Notes: generated from the sequence alone by a model not told the origin. Positions 29,526-38,707 are shown, counted from the stretch's first letter. The stretch: 64,000 bases of DNA from Amycolatopsis azurea DSM 43854 (GCF_001995215.1 NZ_MUXN01000020.1:186001-250000); one strand, 5' to 3'. Numbers and translations: made by a program.

Positions 29526-30403
29526 TCCTCGAGGACCAGATCGAAGTTGAGCGCCGACGCCATCCGGTAGGCGTCGCCCGCCGCGATGATCAGCTGCGCC
29601 ATCGGATCGACGACGTTCCCCGCCGCCCAGACGCCGTCCACGGTCGTCCGGCCCTGCGCGTCCACCGCGATCGAGCCGGTTTCGGTGCGCGCGCAGCCGA
29701 GCTGGGCGAGCAGCTCGTCGTGCGGGACGAACTTCGGGCCGACGAACACGACGTCGCGTTCGACGACATCGCCGTCGACCAGCCGGACGCCGGTCAGCCG
29801 GTCGTCCTCGACGGCGAGTTCGGACACCTTCCCGTCGACGATCCGGATGCCCAGCCCGGTCAGCTTTTCCCGGTCCTCGGCGGAGATCTGCCGCGTGTGC
29901 GTGAAGAACGTCAGGTCCTTGCTCCACTGCCAGACGATCAGCGCCTGGTGGACCGCCTTGTCGGAAGTGGCGAGCACGCCGAACCGCTGATCGCGCACCT
30001 CCCAGCCGTGGCAGTACGGGCAGTGCAGCACGTCGGTGCCGAAGCGCTCCGCGACGCCGGGGACGTCCGGCAGTTCGTCGGCCAGCCCGGTGGTCACGAT
30101 GATCCGGCGCCCGCTGACGACCCGGCCGCCGGCCAGCTCCACCGCCTTGTCGTGCCGCAGCCGGTGCACGACGTCGTCGACGATCTCCACGCCGTAAGCG
30201 CGGACTTCGTCACGGCCTATCGCCAGTAGTTCTTTGGGTGGAATCCCGTCCCTGGTCAGGAAACCGTGCGCGTGCGCGGCCGGGGCGTTGCGCGGAGTGC
30301 CGCCGTCGATCACGACCACCTTGCGCCGTGCCCTGCCCAGTACCAACGCCGCGCTGAGGCCCGCGACACCACCGCCGATGATCACCACGTCGTATTCGTT
30401 CAT
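29498..30403 (-). CDS. NAD(P)/FAD-dependent oxidoreductase, thioredoxin-reductase-like
   Basis: The 301-residue flavoprotein has a FAD-binding GGGVAGLSAA near the start, a CPYCHGWE segment with a CxxC pair in the thioredoxin-reductase position and a C-terminal GVWAAGNVVDPM. The usual TrxR CATC is changed to CPYC, and such variants often act on small disulfides or form part of specialised pathways. ATG 30403 is chosen as the first codon before MNEYDVVIIGGG. It is divergent from an XRE-cupin regulator 66 bp away, its probable controller. Confidence 0.9.
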   Translation of the reverse strand: MNEYDVVIIGGGVAGLSAALVLGRARRKVVVIDGGTPRNAPAAHAHGFLTRDGIPPKELLAIGRDEVRAYGVEIVDDVVHRLRHDKAVELAGGRVVSGRRIIVTTGLADELPDVPGVAERFGTDVLHCPYCHGWEVRDQRFGVLATSDKAVHQALIVWQWSKDLTFFTHTRQISAEDREKLTGLGIRIVDGKVSELAVEDDRLTGVRLVDGDVVERDVVFVGPKFVPHDELLAQLGCARTETGSIAVDAQGRTTVDGVWAAGNVVDPMAQLIIAAGDAYRMASALNFDLVLEDQGATLASA

Positions 30404-30432
30404 GCTCCCGAGCATCCGTACTGGTTCGAAAT

Positions 30433-30462
30433 CTGGCAAAGTTCATTGCCGATTTGGCAAAC
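30433..30462. promoter_or_regulatory. candidate operator between flavoprotein and XRE-cupin genes
   Basis: GGCAA (30435-30439), six bases, TTGCC (30446-30450) form an inverted repeat. TTGGCAA follows at 30454-30460, giving a direct repeat of TGGCAAA 20 bp apart. The site lies in the 66-bp divergent promoter region, 8 bp before the regulator start. Confidence 0.5.
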
Positions 30463-30469
30463 TGGGGGC

Positions 30470-31039
30470 ATGGAGGACATCGAACGACGGCTCGCCGAGG
30501 TCGGCCCCAAGCTCAAGCGGCTTCGCAAGGAACGCGGCACCACCCTCTCCGCGCTCTCGGAGACGACGGGGATCTCCGCCAGCACGCTCTCGCGGCTCGA
30601 ATCGGGCACCCGGAAGGCCACCCTCGAGCTGTTGCTCACGCTGTCGGCGGCGCATCAGGTCCCGCTGGACGAACTGGTCGGCGAACCCGAGCCGTCCGAT
30701 CCGCGGGTCCGGATGAAAGCGCAGAAGTTCGGCAGGTTCACCGCCTGGGCGCTGACCGCGCAGCCGGGCCAGCCGCAGGCGTTCAAACTGCTGATCCCGG
30801 TCGAGGACATCGAGCCGGTGCAACGGACGCACGAGGGCTACGAGTGGATGTACGTCCTCAGTGGACGGTTGCGGGCGCTGCTCGGCGACCGTGACTTCAC
30901 GATGGGTCCCGGCGAGGCCGCGGAGTTCGACACGCGGGTGCCGCACTGGTTCGGGAGCGCGGGGCCGGGGCCGGTGGAACTGCTGGTGCTGTTCGGCAAA
31001 CAGGGCGAGCGCGCCCACCTGCGGGCCAGGTCCAAATGA
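30470..31039 (+). CDS. XRE-family regulator with C-terminal cupin domain
   Basis: The 189-residue protein has an HTH (LKRLRKERGTTLSALSETTG, then ISASTLSRLESG, about residues 11-60). A cupin domain at about residues 105-175 contains GYEWMYVLSGRLRALLG and a GEAAEFDTRVPHWF motif that could bind a small ligand or metal. This architecture commonly represses or activates a neighbouring metabolic gene. ATG 30470 is chosen because upstream in-frame sequence is antisense to the flavoprotein gene. Confidence 0.88.
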   Translation: MEDIERRLAEVGPKLKRLRKERGTTLSALSETTGISASTLSRLESGTRKATLELLLTLSAAHQVPLDELVGEPEPSDPRVRMKAQKFGRFTAWALTAQPGQPQAFKLLIPVEDIEPVQRTHEGYEWMYVLSGRLRALLGDRDFTMGPGEAAEFDTRVPHWFGSAGPGPVELLVLFGKQGERAHLRARSK

Positions 31040-31040
31040 G

Positions 31041-31057
31041 AGCAAAGGTCCCTTGCT
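31041..31057. repeat. second locus of the AGCAAAGGTCCCTTGCT word
   Basis: Exactly the 17-mer forming the right arm of the prs terminator (3304-3320). Here it occurs once, 1 bp past the stop of the XRE-cupin gene. The word is itself nearly palindromic, so it can still fold alone. Confidence 0.75.
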
Positions 31058-31078
31058 CCCGCGACGACGGCGGGCAGG

Positions 31079-31492
31079 TCAGTCGCGCAACGCGATCCGC
31101 GCGCTGACCTCGCTGATCGCTTCCAGATACTCCGGGATCGGATGCATCGCCGACGCGATCCGCATCTGCGCGAGCGCCTCGGTCAACCGGCCGAGGCGCT
31201 GGAGGGTCCGTCCGAGCACGAACCGCGCGTAATGATCGGTCGGATCCAGTTCCAGCACCCGGGTGAAGGCGCGTTCGGCCCGCCGCAACTGAGCGGAGTG
31301 GAAGTACGCGCGGCCTGCCAGCAACTGGACACTCGGTTTGTCGGTCTCTTCCTCCAGCAGGGGCTCGAGGGCTTTGAGCGCGTCGAGCGGCCTGCGGCTT
31401 TCGACCAGCGCCTCCGCCTGTCGGAAGGCACGGAACCGAGACTCACCGGACGAGTCCTGACCGGGTTCTGGGGCGGGTTCGGCATCCATCAT
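31079..31492 (-). CDS. small tetratricopeptide-repeat protein
   Basis: The protein of about 137 residues has three TPR-like helix pairs. The clearest are LAGRAYFHSAQLRRAERAFT with VLELDPTDHYARFVLGRTLQ, and the following RLGRLTEALAQMRIASAMHP. It is predicted to be a soluble adaptor, like the TPR proteins often found singly in actinobacteria. ATG 31492 is chosen because GGAG lies 6 nt before it; a GTG 12 bp upstream is possible. Its partner is unknown. Confidence 0.82.
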   Translation of the reverse strand: MMDAEPAPEPGQDSSGESRFRAFRQAEALVESRRPLDALKALEPLLEEETDKPSVQLLAGRAYFHSAQLRRAERAFTRVLELDPTDHYARFVLGRTLQRLGRLTEALAQMRIASAMHPIPEYLEAISEVSARIALRD

Positions 31493-31563
31493 GGTCCGCT
31501 CCACGATACGCCGGGGCAGGGCCGATCTCGACTGCTGAAACGGTCATGGTGGACTGTCCTGCC

Positions 31564-32052
31564 ATGAGCAGCGCCGAAGCGGATAGGCCCGAAAACGAGC
31601 CCGGATACCTCGGGCTCGCGCCGTACCTCTACTACGCCGACGCCACCGAGGCGGTCGCGTGGCTGGTCAGAGTGTTCGGGTTCACCGAGGAAGTGCGCTT
31701 CGCCGACGCCTCCGGAGAGGTGTTCCAGGCCACCCTGTGCGCCGGCCCGGCCAAGATCCAGCTGGCCGGGGTCGGCCCCGAGTACTGGCAGGCCAAGGGC
31801 GTCGACGGCCCGGTCGGCCAGTTGAACATCATCTACGTCTCCGACGCCGACGCGCAGTACGAGCGGGTCCGCGCGGCGCTCGGCGACGACGCCGACCTCG
31901 ACGCACCTCAGGACCAGCCCTACGGCGCCCGCGTGTTCACCGTCTCCGACATCGGCGGCAACAGCTGGACTTTCTGGCAGCAGTTCTCCGACACCGTCGA
32001 GCTTCCGTCGGGCTGGCGGGAAGTCCGCGCAGGTGAACCAGCCGCGGAATAG
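31564..32052 (+). CDS. VOC-family (glyoxalase/bleomycin-resistance fold) protein
   Basis: The 162-residue protein folds as two beta-alpha-beta-beta-beta units. Segments such as PYLYYADATEAVAWLVRVFG and a C-terminal VFTVSDIGGNSWTFWQQF are typical of PhnB/YdeM-like VOC proteins. It may be a metal-dependent small-molecule enzyme or a binding protein. ATG 31564 is preferred over ATG 31546 because the longer start would add six non-conserved residues. No operon partner is seen. Confidence 0.85.
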   Translation: MSSAEADRPENEPGYLGLAPYLYYADATEAVAWLVRVFGFTEEVRFADASGEVFQATLCAGPAKIQLAGVGPEYWQAKGVDGPVGQLNIIYVSDADAQYERVRAALGDDADLDAPQDQPYGARVFTVSDIGGNSWTFWQQFSDTVELPSGWREVRAGEPAAE

Positions 32053-32144
32053 CCCACTGTGGCGCGTGCCTCCAACGGGTGAACTGCGCCGACGGCTAGG
32101 CTGGGCCCCGTCACCGCAGGCACGACCCACATGAGGAGCATGGC

Positions 32145-33431
32145 GTGGCGCTCATCGAGCAGGTAGGCGCTCGCGAGATTCTGGACTCGCGAGGCAACCC
32201 GACGGTCGAAGTGGAGGTGGCTCTCGACGACGGCACGCTGGCGCGGGCCGCGGTCCCCTCGGGTGCGTCCACCGGCGAACACGAAGCCGTCGAGCTGCGT
32301 GACGGCGACACCGGCCGGTACAACGGCAAGGGTGTCGAGCGCGCGGTCGCGGCCGTCTTGGACGAGATCGGCCCGGACCTGGTCGGCACCGAAGCCGTCG
32401 ACCAGCGCATCGTCGACCAGAAGCTCGTCGACCTCGACGGCACCCCGGCGAAGTCCCGCCTCGGCGCGAACGCCATCCTCGGCGTTTCGCTCGCCGTCGC
32501 GAAGGCCGCCGCCGAATCGGCCGAGCTGGAACTGTTCCGCTACCTCGGCGGGCCGAACGCGCACGTGCTGCCGGTGCCGATGCTGAACATCCTCAACGGT
32601 GGCGCGCACGCCGACACCGACGTGGACATCCAGGAATTCATGATCGCGCCGATCGGCGCCGAGTCGTTCCGCGAGGCCCTGCGCTGGGGCACCGAGGTCT
32701 ACCACTCGCTGAAGTCGGTCCTGAAGGGCCGCGGCCTGTCCACCGGCCTCGGCGACGAAGGCGGCTTCGCGCCCAGCCTGAAGAACAACCGCGAAGCGCT
32801 CGACCTGATCCTTCAGGCGATCGAGAAGGCCGGGTACGCCCCGGGCCGTGACGTCGCGCTCGCGCTCGACGTCGCCGCGACCGAGTTCTTCTCCGACGGC
32901 GCGTACACCTTCGAAGGCGCGAAGAAGAGCGCCGAGCAGATGTCGGCCTACTACGCCGAACTGCTGCGCGACTACCCGCTCGTGTCCATCGAGGACCCGC
33001 TGAGCGAGGACGACTGGGACGGCTGGGTCCAGCTGACCGCCGAGGTCGGCGAGAAGGTCCAGATCGTCGGCGACGACCTGTTCGTCACCAACCCGGACCG
33101 CCTCGAAGAGGGCATCACCCGCCGCGCCGCCAACGCGCTGCTGGTGAAGGTCAACCAGATCGGCACGCTGTCGGAGACCCTCGACGCGATCTCGCTGGCC
33201 ACCTCGTACGGCTACAAGTCGATGATGAGCCACCGGTCCGGCGAGACCGAGGACACCTTCATCGCGGACCTGGCCGTCGCGACCGGTGTCGGCCAGATCA
33301 AGACCGGCGCCCCGGCTCGTGGCGAGCGGATCGCCAAGTACAACCAGCTGCTCCGCATCGAGGAGACCCTCGCCGACGCGGCGCGCTACGCCGGCGACCT
33401 CGCGTTCCCGCGGTTCAGCGCCGAGGGGTAA
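32145..33431 (+). CDS. eno: enolase
   Basis: It converts 2-phosphoglycerate to phosphoenolpyruvate in glycolysis. The 428-residue protein has the N-terminal REILDSRGNPTVEVEV, the catalytic SVEDPLSEDDW-like segment (here VSIEDPLSEDDW), GDDLFVTN and the signature LVKVNQIGTLSETLDAI. MSHRSGETEDTFIADL completes the active site. The start is GTG 32145 with GAGGAG upstream; an earlier ATG (32140) is out of frame. It is followed after 6 bp by the FtsB-like gene. Confidence 0.98.
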   Translation: MALIEQVGAREILDSRGNPTVEVEVALDDGTLARAAVPSGASTGEHEAVELRDGDTGRYNGKGVERAVAAVLDEIGPDLVGTEAVDQRIVDQKLVDLDGTPAKSRLGANAILGVSLAVAKAAAESAELELFRYLGGPNAHVLPVPMLNILNGGAHADTDVDIQEFMIAPIGAESFREALRWGTEVYHSLKSVLKGRGLSTGLGDEGGFAPSLKNNREALDLILQAIEKAGYAPGRDVALALDVAATEFFSDGAYTFEGAKKSAEQMSAYYAELLRDYPLVSIEDPLSEDDWDGWVQLTAEVGEKVQIVGDDLFVTNPDRLEEGITRRAANALLVKVNQIGTLSETLDAISLATSYGYKSMMSHRSGETEDTFIADLAVATGVGQIKTGAPARGERIAKYNQLLRIEETLADAARYAGDLAFPRFSAEG

Positions 33432-33437
33432 CCAGCC

Positions 33438-33980
33438 ATGGCAGACCGGGGGAGGGCGCGGACCCGTCGTAGCGGGCGTGCGGACGGAGGCGGCTCCGGC
33501 AGGGGCCGCCGTCCGGAGAGTGCCCGCCGCACGACGACGAACGAGGTCCGCGCCCGAACCCGGCTGCGCCGCAGCCTGGCGGCGAAAAGGGCATCGGGTG
33601 CCGCGAAGGTGCTCGGCATGTCCACCACCCGCCGGGCCGCGGTGGTGGCGATCGTGGTGTGCGCGCTCGCGTTCACCATCGCCGTCCCGCTGCGCACGTA
33701 CCTCAGCCAGAAGTCCGAGGTGAACGAGCAGCAGCAGATGCAGTCCGAACTGCAGCGGAGCGTCGCCCAGCTGGAAGGCCGCAAGGCCGAGCTGAGCGAC
33801 CCCGCGCAGATCGAGGCCGAGGCCCGTAAGCGCTTCGGTTTCGTGAAGCCCGGCGAGACGCCGTACATCGTGCAGCTCCCCGACGACAAGGCGCCCGAGC
33901 AAGGCCAGCCGCAAGGTCAGCAGCCGGTGCCCGCGGGCTCCTGGTACGAGAAGCTGTGGGATCAGGTCGCGGGCGGCTGA
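33438..33980 (+). CDS. septum formation initiator (FtsB/DivIC) family protein
   Basis: The 180-residue protein has a basic, disordered cytoplasmic N-terminus (residues 1-60), one transmembrane helix (about 66-84), a short coiled coil rich in Gln/Glu (about 90-115) and a conserved IEAEARKRFGFVKPGETPY segment. This fits actinobacterial FtsB homologues, which join FtsL and FtsQ in the divisome. The Pro/Gln-rich C-terminal tail is extracytoplasmic. It sits 6 bp after eno, as in mycobacteria. Confidence 0.9.
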   Translation: MADRGRARTRRSGRADGGGSGRGRRPESARRTTTNEVRARTRLRRSLAAKRASGAAKVLGMSTTRRAAVVAIVVCALAFTIAVPLRTYLSQKSEVNEQQQMQSELQRSVAQLEGRKAELSDPAQIEAEARKRFGFVKPGETPYIVQLPDDKAPEQGQPQGQQPVPAGSWYEKLWDQVAGG

Positions 33981-33998
33981 GGCTCTCCCTTTAGCCTT

Positions 33999-34514
33999 AT
34001 GGGCGTGAACAGCACGGAAAAGTCTTCATACGAGCCTGTGACCGACGCCGACCGCGAGATCATCGCGGAACAGCTCGGCCGGGCGCCCCGTGCGCTGCGC
34101 GCCGTCGCCGCGCGCTGCCCGAGCGGCCACCCGTCGGTCGTGCAGACCAGCCCCCGCCTCGACGACGGCACCCCGTTCCCGACGCTCTACTACTTGACCT
34201 GCCCGAAGCTGACGTCGATGGTCGGCACGCTCGAGGCGTCCGGGCTGATGAAGGAGATGACCGACCGGCTCGCGGAGGACCCCGAGCTGGCGGCCGCCTA
34301 CCAGAAGACCCACGAGAGCTACCTCGCCGAACGCGACGCCATCGACTCGCTCGGCCACGAGGTCAGCGCGGGCGGGATGCCCGGCCGCGTCAAATGCCTG
34401 CACGTCCACCTGGCGCACACGCTCGCCGTCGGCCCCGGCGTGAACCCGTTCGGCGACGAAACCCTCGCCCTGCTCAAGGCCAACGGATGGCCGTCGGGCG
34501 ACTGCCAGGGGTAA
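33999..34514 (+). CDS. DUF501-family protein
   Basis: The 171-residue protein resembles the actinobacterial DUF501 family. It has AARCPSGHPSVVQTSPRLDD, YYLTCPKLTSMVGTLEASG and a C-terminal VKCLHVHLAHTLAVGPGVNP with conserved Cys and His that could bind metal. Its function is unknown. It sits between the FtsB-like gene and ppx, the position of Rv1025. An in-frame GTG at 34005 is an alternative start. Confidence 0.9.
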   Translation: MGVNSTEKSSYEPVTDADREIIAEQLGRAPRALRAVAARCPSGHPSVVQTSPRLDDGTPFPTLYYLTCPKLTSMVGTLEASGLMKEMTDRLAEDPELAAAYQKTHESYLAERDAIDSLGHEVSAGGMPGRVKCLHVHLAHTLAVGPGVNPFGDETLALLKANGWPSGDCQG

Positions 34515-34696
34515 CGCCGACGCCCGGTGCACAGATAGTTCCTCCAGGTGGGTTAATTCACCCTTTGTCGGCAAACTGGTCCTCCCCTATGGGGTGAAAC
34601 CGGTCACCGTATGCGGCAGGCTGGGCACGGTCGAGCGTTGTCGGGGTGGGGAAGTACCGGATCGCGGGCCGCGATCCGCCGGGAGGGTTCTGAGGT
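34515..34696 (+). promoter_or_regulatory. 182-nt leader before the transglycosylase gene
   Basis: It contains several short GC stems, for example CCCC-TAT-GGGG around 34576-34586 and CGCGG/CCGCG near 34664-34675. The long structured leader could carry a riboswitch. c-di-AMP riboswitches are common before actinobacterial cell-wall hydrolases, but I could not fold this one or match the consensus. Confidence 0.3.
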
Positions 34697-35854
34697 ATGC
34701 GCGTGAGGCACGTGCCAGGCGCGGTGACCGGTCATGTCCGGAGACTCTGTCTTCGGCACCGCACGATCGCCGCGGTGACCGGAGGTGTCCTCGCCATCGT
34801 CCCGGCCGGTGCCGCGGTCGTCGGTGCCGGCAGCTGGGCCGCGACGGCGAGCACGGTCCAGACCGACAACGTCGCCCTCGTCGGCGGCTATGACCCGAAG
34901 AACCCGCTCGTCCAGCAGATCGGTGTCGACGGCAGCCTGCCGAACGCGCCCACCCCGCTCCCGCTCCCCGCGGACGAACTCCCCAACGGTCCGCTCGGCA
35001 TCCCGGTCACCGCGCTCACCGCGTACCGCAAAGCCGCCGACATCCTCATCGCCGAACAGCCCGGCTGCCACATCGACTGGGCGCTGATCGCCAGCATCGG
35101 CCGGATCGAGTCCAACCACGCGCGCGGCGGTTTCGTCGACGCCATGGGCAACACCCTCGAACCCATTCTGGGCCCGCAGCTCAACGGCGCCGGGCCGTTC
35201 GCGGCCATTCCGGACACCGACGGCGGTAAGTACGACGGCGACACGGTCTGGGACCGCGCCGTCGGCCCGACGCAGTTCATCCCGTCGACCTGGGCCCGCT
35301 ACGCCTCCGACGGCAACGGCGACGGCGAGTCCAATCCGAACAACATCTTCGACGCGGCACTGGGCACCGGCCGCTACCTGTGCTCCGGCGGGCTCGATCT
35401 GTCCAAACCGGACCAGTTGCGCGCGGCCGTGTTCCGCTACAACAACTCCGAGACCTACGTGAACACCGTGCTGATCTGGGCCGAGGCCTACCGCACGGGA
35501 GTGATGCCGACACCGGACAGCAAGGTGCCCGTCGGCGCCCCGAACGCCGCGGCCGCTCCGCCGCCCGCCTCGGTGCCGCCGCCCCCGCTGCCGTCGACGC
35601 CGCCCGGTTCGGTGACACCGCCGCCGTCGAGTTCGCTGCCGCCGAGCAACTCGGGTTCGTCGTCCTCGTCACCGACGACAAGCTCGAAGCCGCCGCAGTG
35701 CCCGACGGTCACCGTCACGGAGACACACCCGACCACGTCGAGCGCGAGCCCCACGACCACGACTCCGCCGCCGTCGACGTGCACCTCGCCGACGACGACC
35801 ACGACGACGACCACCGTGACGTCGTCAGGGAGCGCCAGCACCAAACCCACCTGA
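34697..35854 (+). CDS. secreted lytic transglycosylase-like protein with Ser/Thr/Pro-rich tail
   Basis: The 385-residue protein has a hydrophobic segment at about residues 28-52 that may act as signal or anchor. An SLT-type domain (about residues 105-275) contains the catalytic-Glu region LIASIGRIESNHARGGFVDA and the block VGPTQFIPSTWARYASDGNG. It should cleave peptidoglycan glycan strands. The last 100 residues are a low-complexity Pro/Ser/Thr tail, probably a cell-wall linker. It is related to the shorter protein at 28818. Confidence 0.87.
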   Translation: MRVRHVPGAVTGHVRRLCLRHRTIAAVTGGVLAIVPAGAAVVGAGSWAATASTVQTDNVALVGGYDPKNPLVQQIGVDGSLPNAPTPLPLPADELPNGPLGIPVTALTAYRKAADILIAEQPGCHIDWALIASIGRIESNHARGGFVDAMGNTLEPILGPQLNGAGPFAAIPDTDGGKYDGDTVWDRAVGPTQFIPSTWARYASDGNGDGESNPNNIFDAALGTGRYLCSGGLDLSKPDQLRAAVFRYNNSETYVNTVLIWAEAYRTGVMPTPDSKVPVGAPNAAAAPPPASVPPPPLPSTPPGSVTPPPSSSLPPSNSGSSSSSPTTSSKPPQCPTVTVTETHPTTSSASPTTTTPPPSTCTSPTTTTTTTTVTSSGSASTKPT

Positions 35855-35876
35855 TCGCATTGACTACCCTGAACGC

Positions 35877-36830
35877 ATGCCTCGTGTAGCCGCGATCGAC
35901 TGTGGGACCAACTCCATCCGCCTGCTCGTCGCCGAGCTGACGCCCCGTCACGACGGGACGGTCGACCTGCGCGACCTGCACCGCGAGATGCGGATCGTCC
36001 GCCTCGGCCAGGGTGTGGACGCCACCGGCAAGCTGGCCCCCGAGGCGCTCGAGCGCACCCGCAAGGCGCTGGCCGACTACACGGTCGCCGCGCGCCGCAA
36101 GGGCGTGGAGAAGGTCCGCATGGTCGCGACGTCGGCGACCCGCGACGCGAGCAACCGTGACGAGTTCTTCGCCATGACGCGCGAGGTGCTCGGTACCGAG
36201 GCCGAAGTCATCAGCGGCGACGAAGAGGCGCGGCTGTCCTTCACCGGCGCCGTCGGCGAGCAAGACCCCGACGACGGTCCTTTCGTGGTGGTCGACGTCG
36301 GCGGCGGCTCGACCGAACTCGTGGTCGGGACCTGGGACGGCCGCCAGGCCGAGGTGATCGCGGCCAAGTCGGTCGACATCGGCTGTGTGCGGATCACCGA
36401 ACGCGCACTGAAGTCCGACCCGCCGACCGACGGCGAGATCGCCGAAGCGCGCGAGCTGGCCGCCAAGGTGCTCACCGAGGCCTTCGACGTCGTGGACGTG
36501 TCCACCGCCAAGACGTGGATCGGTGTCGCCGGGACGGTCACGACCTTGACGGCCGTCGCACAGGGACTGTCGGAGTACGACTCCGAGCGAACCCACCTTT
36601 CGAAGCTTTCCCACGCCGACATCGACCGTGTCGCGCGGTCGCTGCTCACGGCCGACCACGTGACCCGTGCCGCGAACCCGGTGATCCACCCCGGCCGGGT
36701 CGACGTGATCGGCGGCGGCTCGGTGATCGTGCAGGTGCTGGCCGAACAGTTCGCCACGCGCGGTGGTCCCGACGAGCTGGTGATCTCCGAGCACGACATC
36801 CTCGACGGGATCGCGCTGTCACTGGCTTGA
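35877..36830 (+). CDS. ppx: Ppx/GppA family exopolyphosphatase
   Basis: The 317-residue protein of the sugar-kinase/Hsp70 ATPase superfamily begins MPRVAAIDCGTNSIRLLVAE. It has the VVDVGGGSTELVVG phosphate-binding motif and the GVAGTVTTLTAVAQGL segment. It removes terminal phosphate from polyphosphate or pppGpp. The length is typical of the short single-module actinobacterial form, Ppx2-like. It starts 22 bp after the transglycosylase gene, ending the conserved core block. Confidence 0.94.
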   Translation: MPRVAAIDCGTNSIRLLVAELTPRHDGTVDLRDLHREMRIVRLGQGVDATGKLAPEALERTRKALADYTVAARRKGVEKVRMVATSATRDASNRDEFFAMTREVLGTEAEVISGDEEARLSFTGAVGEQDPDDGPFVVVDVGGGSTELVVGTWDGRQAEVIAAKSVDIGCVRITERALKSDPPTDGEIAEARELAAKVLTEAFDVVDVSTAKTWIGVAGTVTTLTAVAQGLSEYDSERTHLSKLSHADIDRVARSLLTADHVTRAANPVIHPGRVDVIGGGSVIVQVLAEQFATRGGPDELVISEHDILDGIALSLA

Positions 36831-37087
36831 CAGCCCGGTTTTCTCTTGCGTGAAGCCATTTCTTTCGGTGATCAAGTGGTGACCTCCAGTCCGGATTAGA
36901 CCATTCGGCGCAGCCTGGTTCCTACCAAGGTTGTGCTCTGACCGGGTGGTCCCGGATACCGTCACCCATTTGCAACACCAACGCACTGTGATCGCCTTCA
37001 CCTGTCCCATAGCGTCGTCTCACCTTCTGGGCGGTGGGGCGCGACCAGCGCTCGCCGGACTATCCGACGACGAGAGTTGGAGGGGAC

Positions 37088-38707
37088 ATGCGGGCTTCAC
37101 GCGGGTTCTGGGGAGCGACGGCGGTGGTGGCCACGGCGGCCCTGCTGCTGACGGCCTGTGGGGGTGGTGGATCCAAGGACGACAAGGGATCCGGCGCCGC
37201 TGACGCCAACGCGGCGGTCTCGGTCTACGGCACCGAGCCGGAGAACTCGCTGATTCCCGCCAACACCAACGAACTCGGTGGGTCCAAGGCGCTCAAGCCG
37301 GTCTTCTCGGCGCTGGTCGGCTACAAATCCGACACCGCCGAGCCGTACAACCTGATGGCCGAATCGATCACCACGACCGATTCGAAGGTCTTCGACATCA
37401 AGATCAAAAAGGGCTGGAAGTTCCACGACGGGACCGAGGTCAAGGCCAAGAACTTCGTCGACGCCTGGAACTACAGCGCGAACGGCAAGAACGGCATGCA
37501 GAACGCGTCGTTCTTCGAGCAGATCCAGGGCTACGACGAGATCAGCGCCAAGGAGCCCGCCGTCAAGGAGATGTCCGGGCTCAAGGTCGTGAACGACTAC
37601 GAGTTCCAGGTCACCCTCAAGGGCCCGTTCTCGGTGTTCGCCACCAAGATCGGCTACCTCGCCTTCGCTCCACTGCCGGACAAGTTCTTCGCCGACCCGG
37701 AGGCGTTCGCCAAGGCCCCCATCGGAAACGGACCGCTGAAGTTCGTTTCGCGCACGCCCAACCAGAACATGAAGCTCACCCGCTTCGACGAGTACCAGGG
37801 CGAGGACAAGGTCAAGTTCAAGGACCTGGAAGTCCGCATCTACACCAGCCAGGAGACCGCGTACCAGGATCTGCTGAGCAACCGCCTCGACTTCATGGAG
37901 GCGCTCCCGCCCTCGGCCAAGGCAGGCGGTAAGTACAAGGCCGACCTCGGTCAGCGCCTGGTCGAAGGGAACCTGCTCGGCATCAGCGCGCTCGCGCTCC
38001 CGTACTACGTCCCGGGCTACAACAACCTCGACCTGCGCAAGGCGATCTCGCTGGCCATCGACCGCGAGCAGATCGTCAAGACCGTCATGAACGACACCTA
38101 CGCGCCCGCCGACGGCTACGTGTCGCGCGGTATCGAGGGTTACCGGCCCGGTGTCTGCGGCGAGTTCTGCAAGTTCGATCCGGCCAAGGCCAAGGAGCTC
38201 TTCGCGAAGTCCGGCTTCACCGGCAAGCTGACCATCGCGTCGAACGCCGACGGTGGCCGCAAGGAGCCGCTGGTCGCGGCGTGCAACAGCATCAAGAACG
38301 CGCTCGGCGTCGAATGCGACTTCGTGCCGGCGACCGACTTCGGGCAGTGGCGCAGCATCGTCAACAACCGCCAGCTGACCGGCATGGGCCGCTCCGACTG
38401 GTCTGCCGACTACCCGTCGATCGAGAACTACCTGAACCCGCGCTACAAGAGCACCGGTTCGTCGAACGACTCCACGTACAACAACCCGGCCGTCGACGCG
38501 CTGCTGACCCAGGCGGACCAGACCGCCGACAAGGCGGCCGCGATCAAGCTGTACCAGCAGGCCGAGGACCTGATCGCGAAGGATCTGCCGCAGATCCCCG
38601 TGTGGGAGGAGAAGGGCGTCGGCGGCAAGTCGAACCGCCTGAAGACCGCGAAGCTCGACTTCGGTCGTCTCGCGGACTACTCGTCCATCGAGGTCGCGGC
38701 GAAGTAA
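37088..38707 (+). CDS. oligopeptide ABC transporter substrate-binding lipoprotein
   Basis: The 539-residue SBP_bac_5-family protein has lipobox LLLTAC (Cys24) and a poly-Gly linker. It carries the family features GWKFHDGTEVKAKNFVDAWN and WSADYPSIENYLNPRY. It binds peptides outside the membrane and delivers them to the permeases next to it. ATG 37088 is chosen because the signal peptide begins there with GGAGGGGAC before it. The gene precedes its transporter by 87 bp. Confidence 0.94.
   Translation: MRASRGFWGATAVVATAALLLTACGGGGSKDDKGSGAADANAAVSVYGTEPENSLIPANTNELGGSKALKPVFSALVGYKSDTAEPYNLMAESITTTDSKVFDIKIKKGWKFHDGTEVKAKNFVDAWNYSANGKNGMQNASFFEQIQGYDEISAKEPAVKEMSGLKVVNDYEFQVTLKGPFSVFATKIGYLAFAPLPDKFFADPEAFAKAPIGNGPLKFVSRTPNQNMKLTRFDEYQGEDKVKFKDLEVRIYTSQETAYQDLLSNRLDFMEALPPSAKAGGKYKADLGQRLVEGNLLGISALALPYYVPGYNNLDLRKAISLAIDREQIVKTVMNDTYAPADGYVSRGIEGYRPGVCGEFCKFDPAKAKELFAKSGFTGKLTIASNADGGRKEPLVAACNSIKNALGVECDFVPATDFGQWRSIVNNRQLTGMGRSDWSADYPSIENYLNPRYKSTGSSNDSTYNNPAVDALLTQADQTADKAAAIKLYQQAEDLIAKDLPQIPVWEEKGVGGKSNRLKTAKLDFGRLADYSSIEVAAK

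Noticed and set aside
30266..30469. A longer start for the XRE-cupin gene
   Set aside because: The upstream in-frame sequence is antisense to the flavoprotein gene and lies over the divergent promoter, with no ribosome-binding site.
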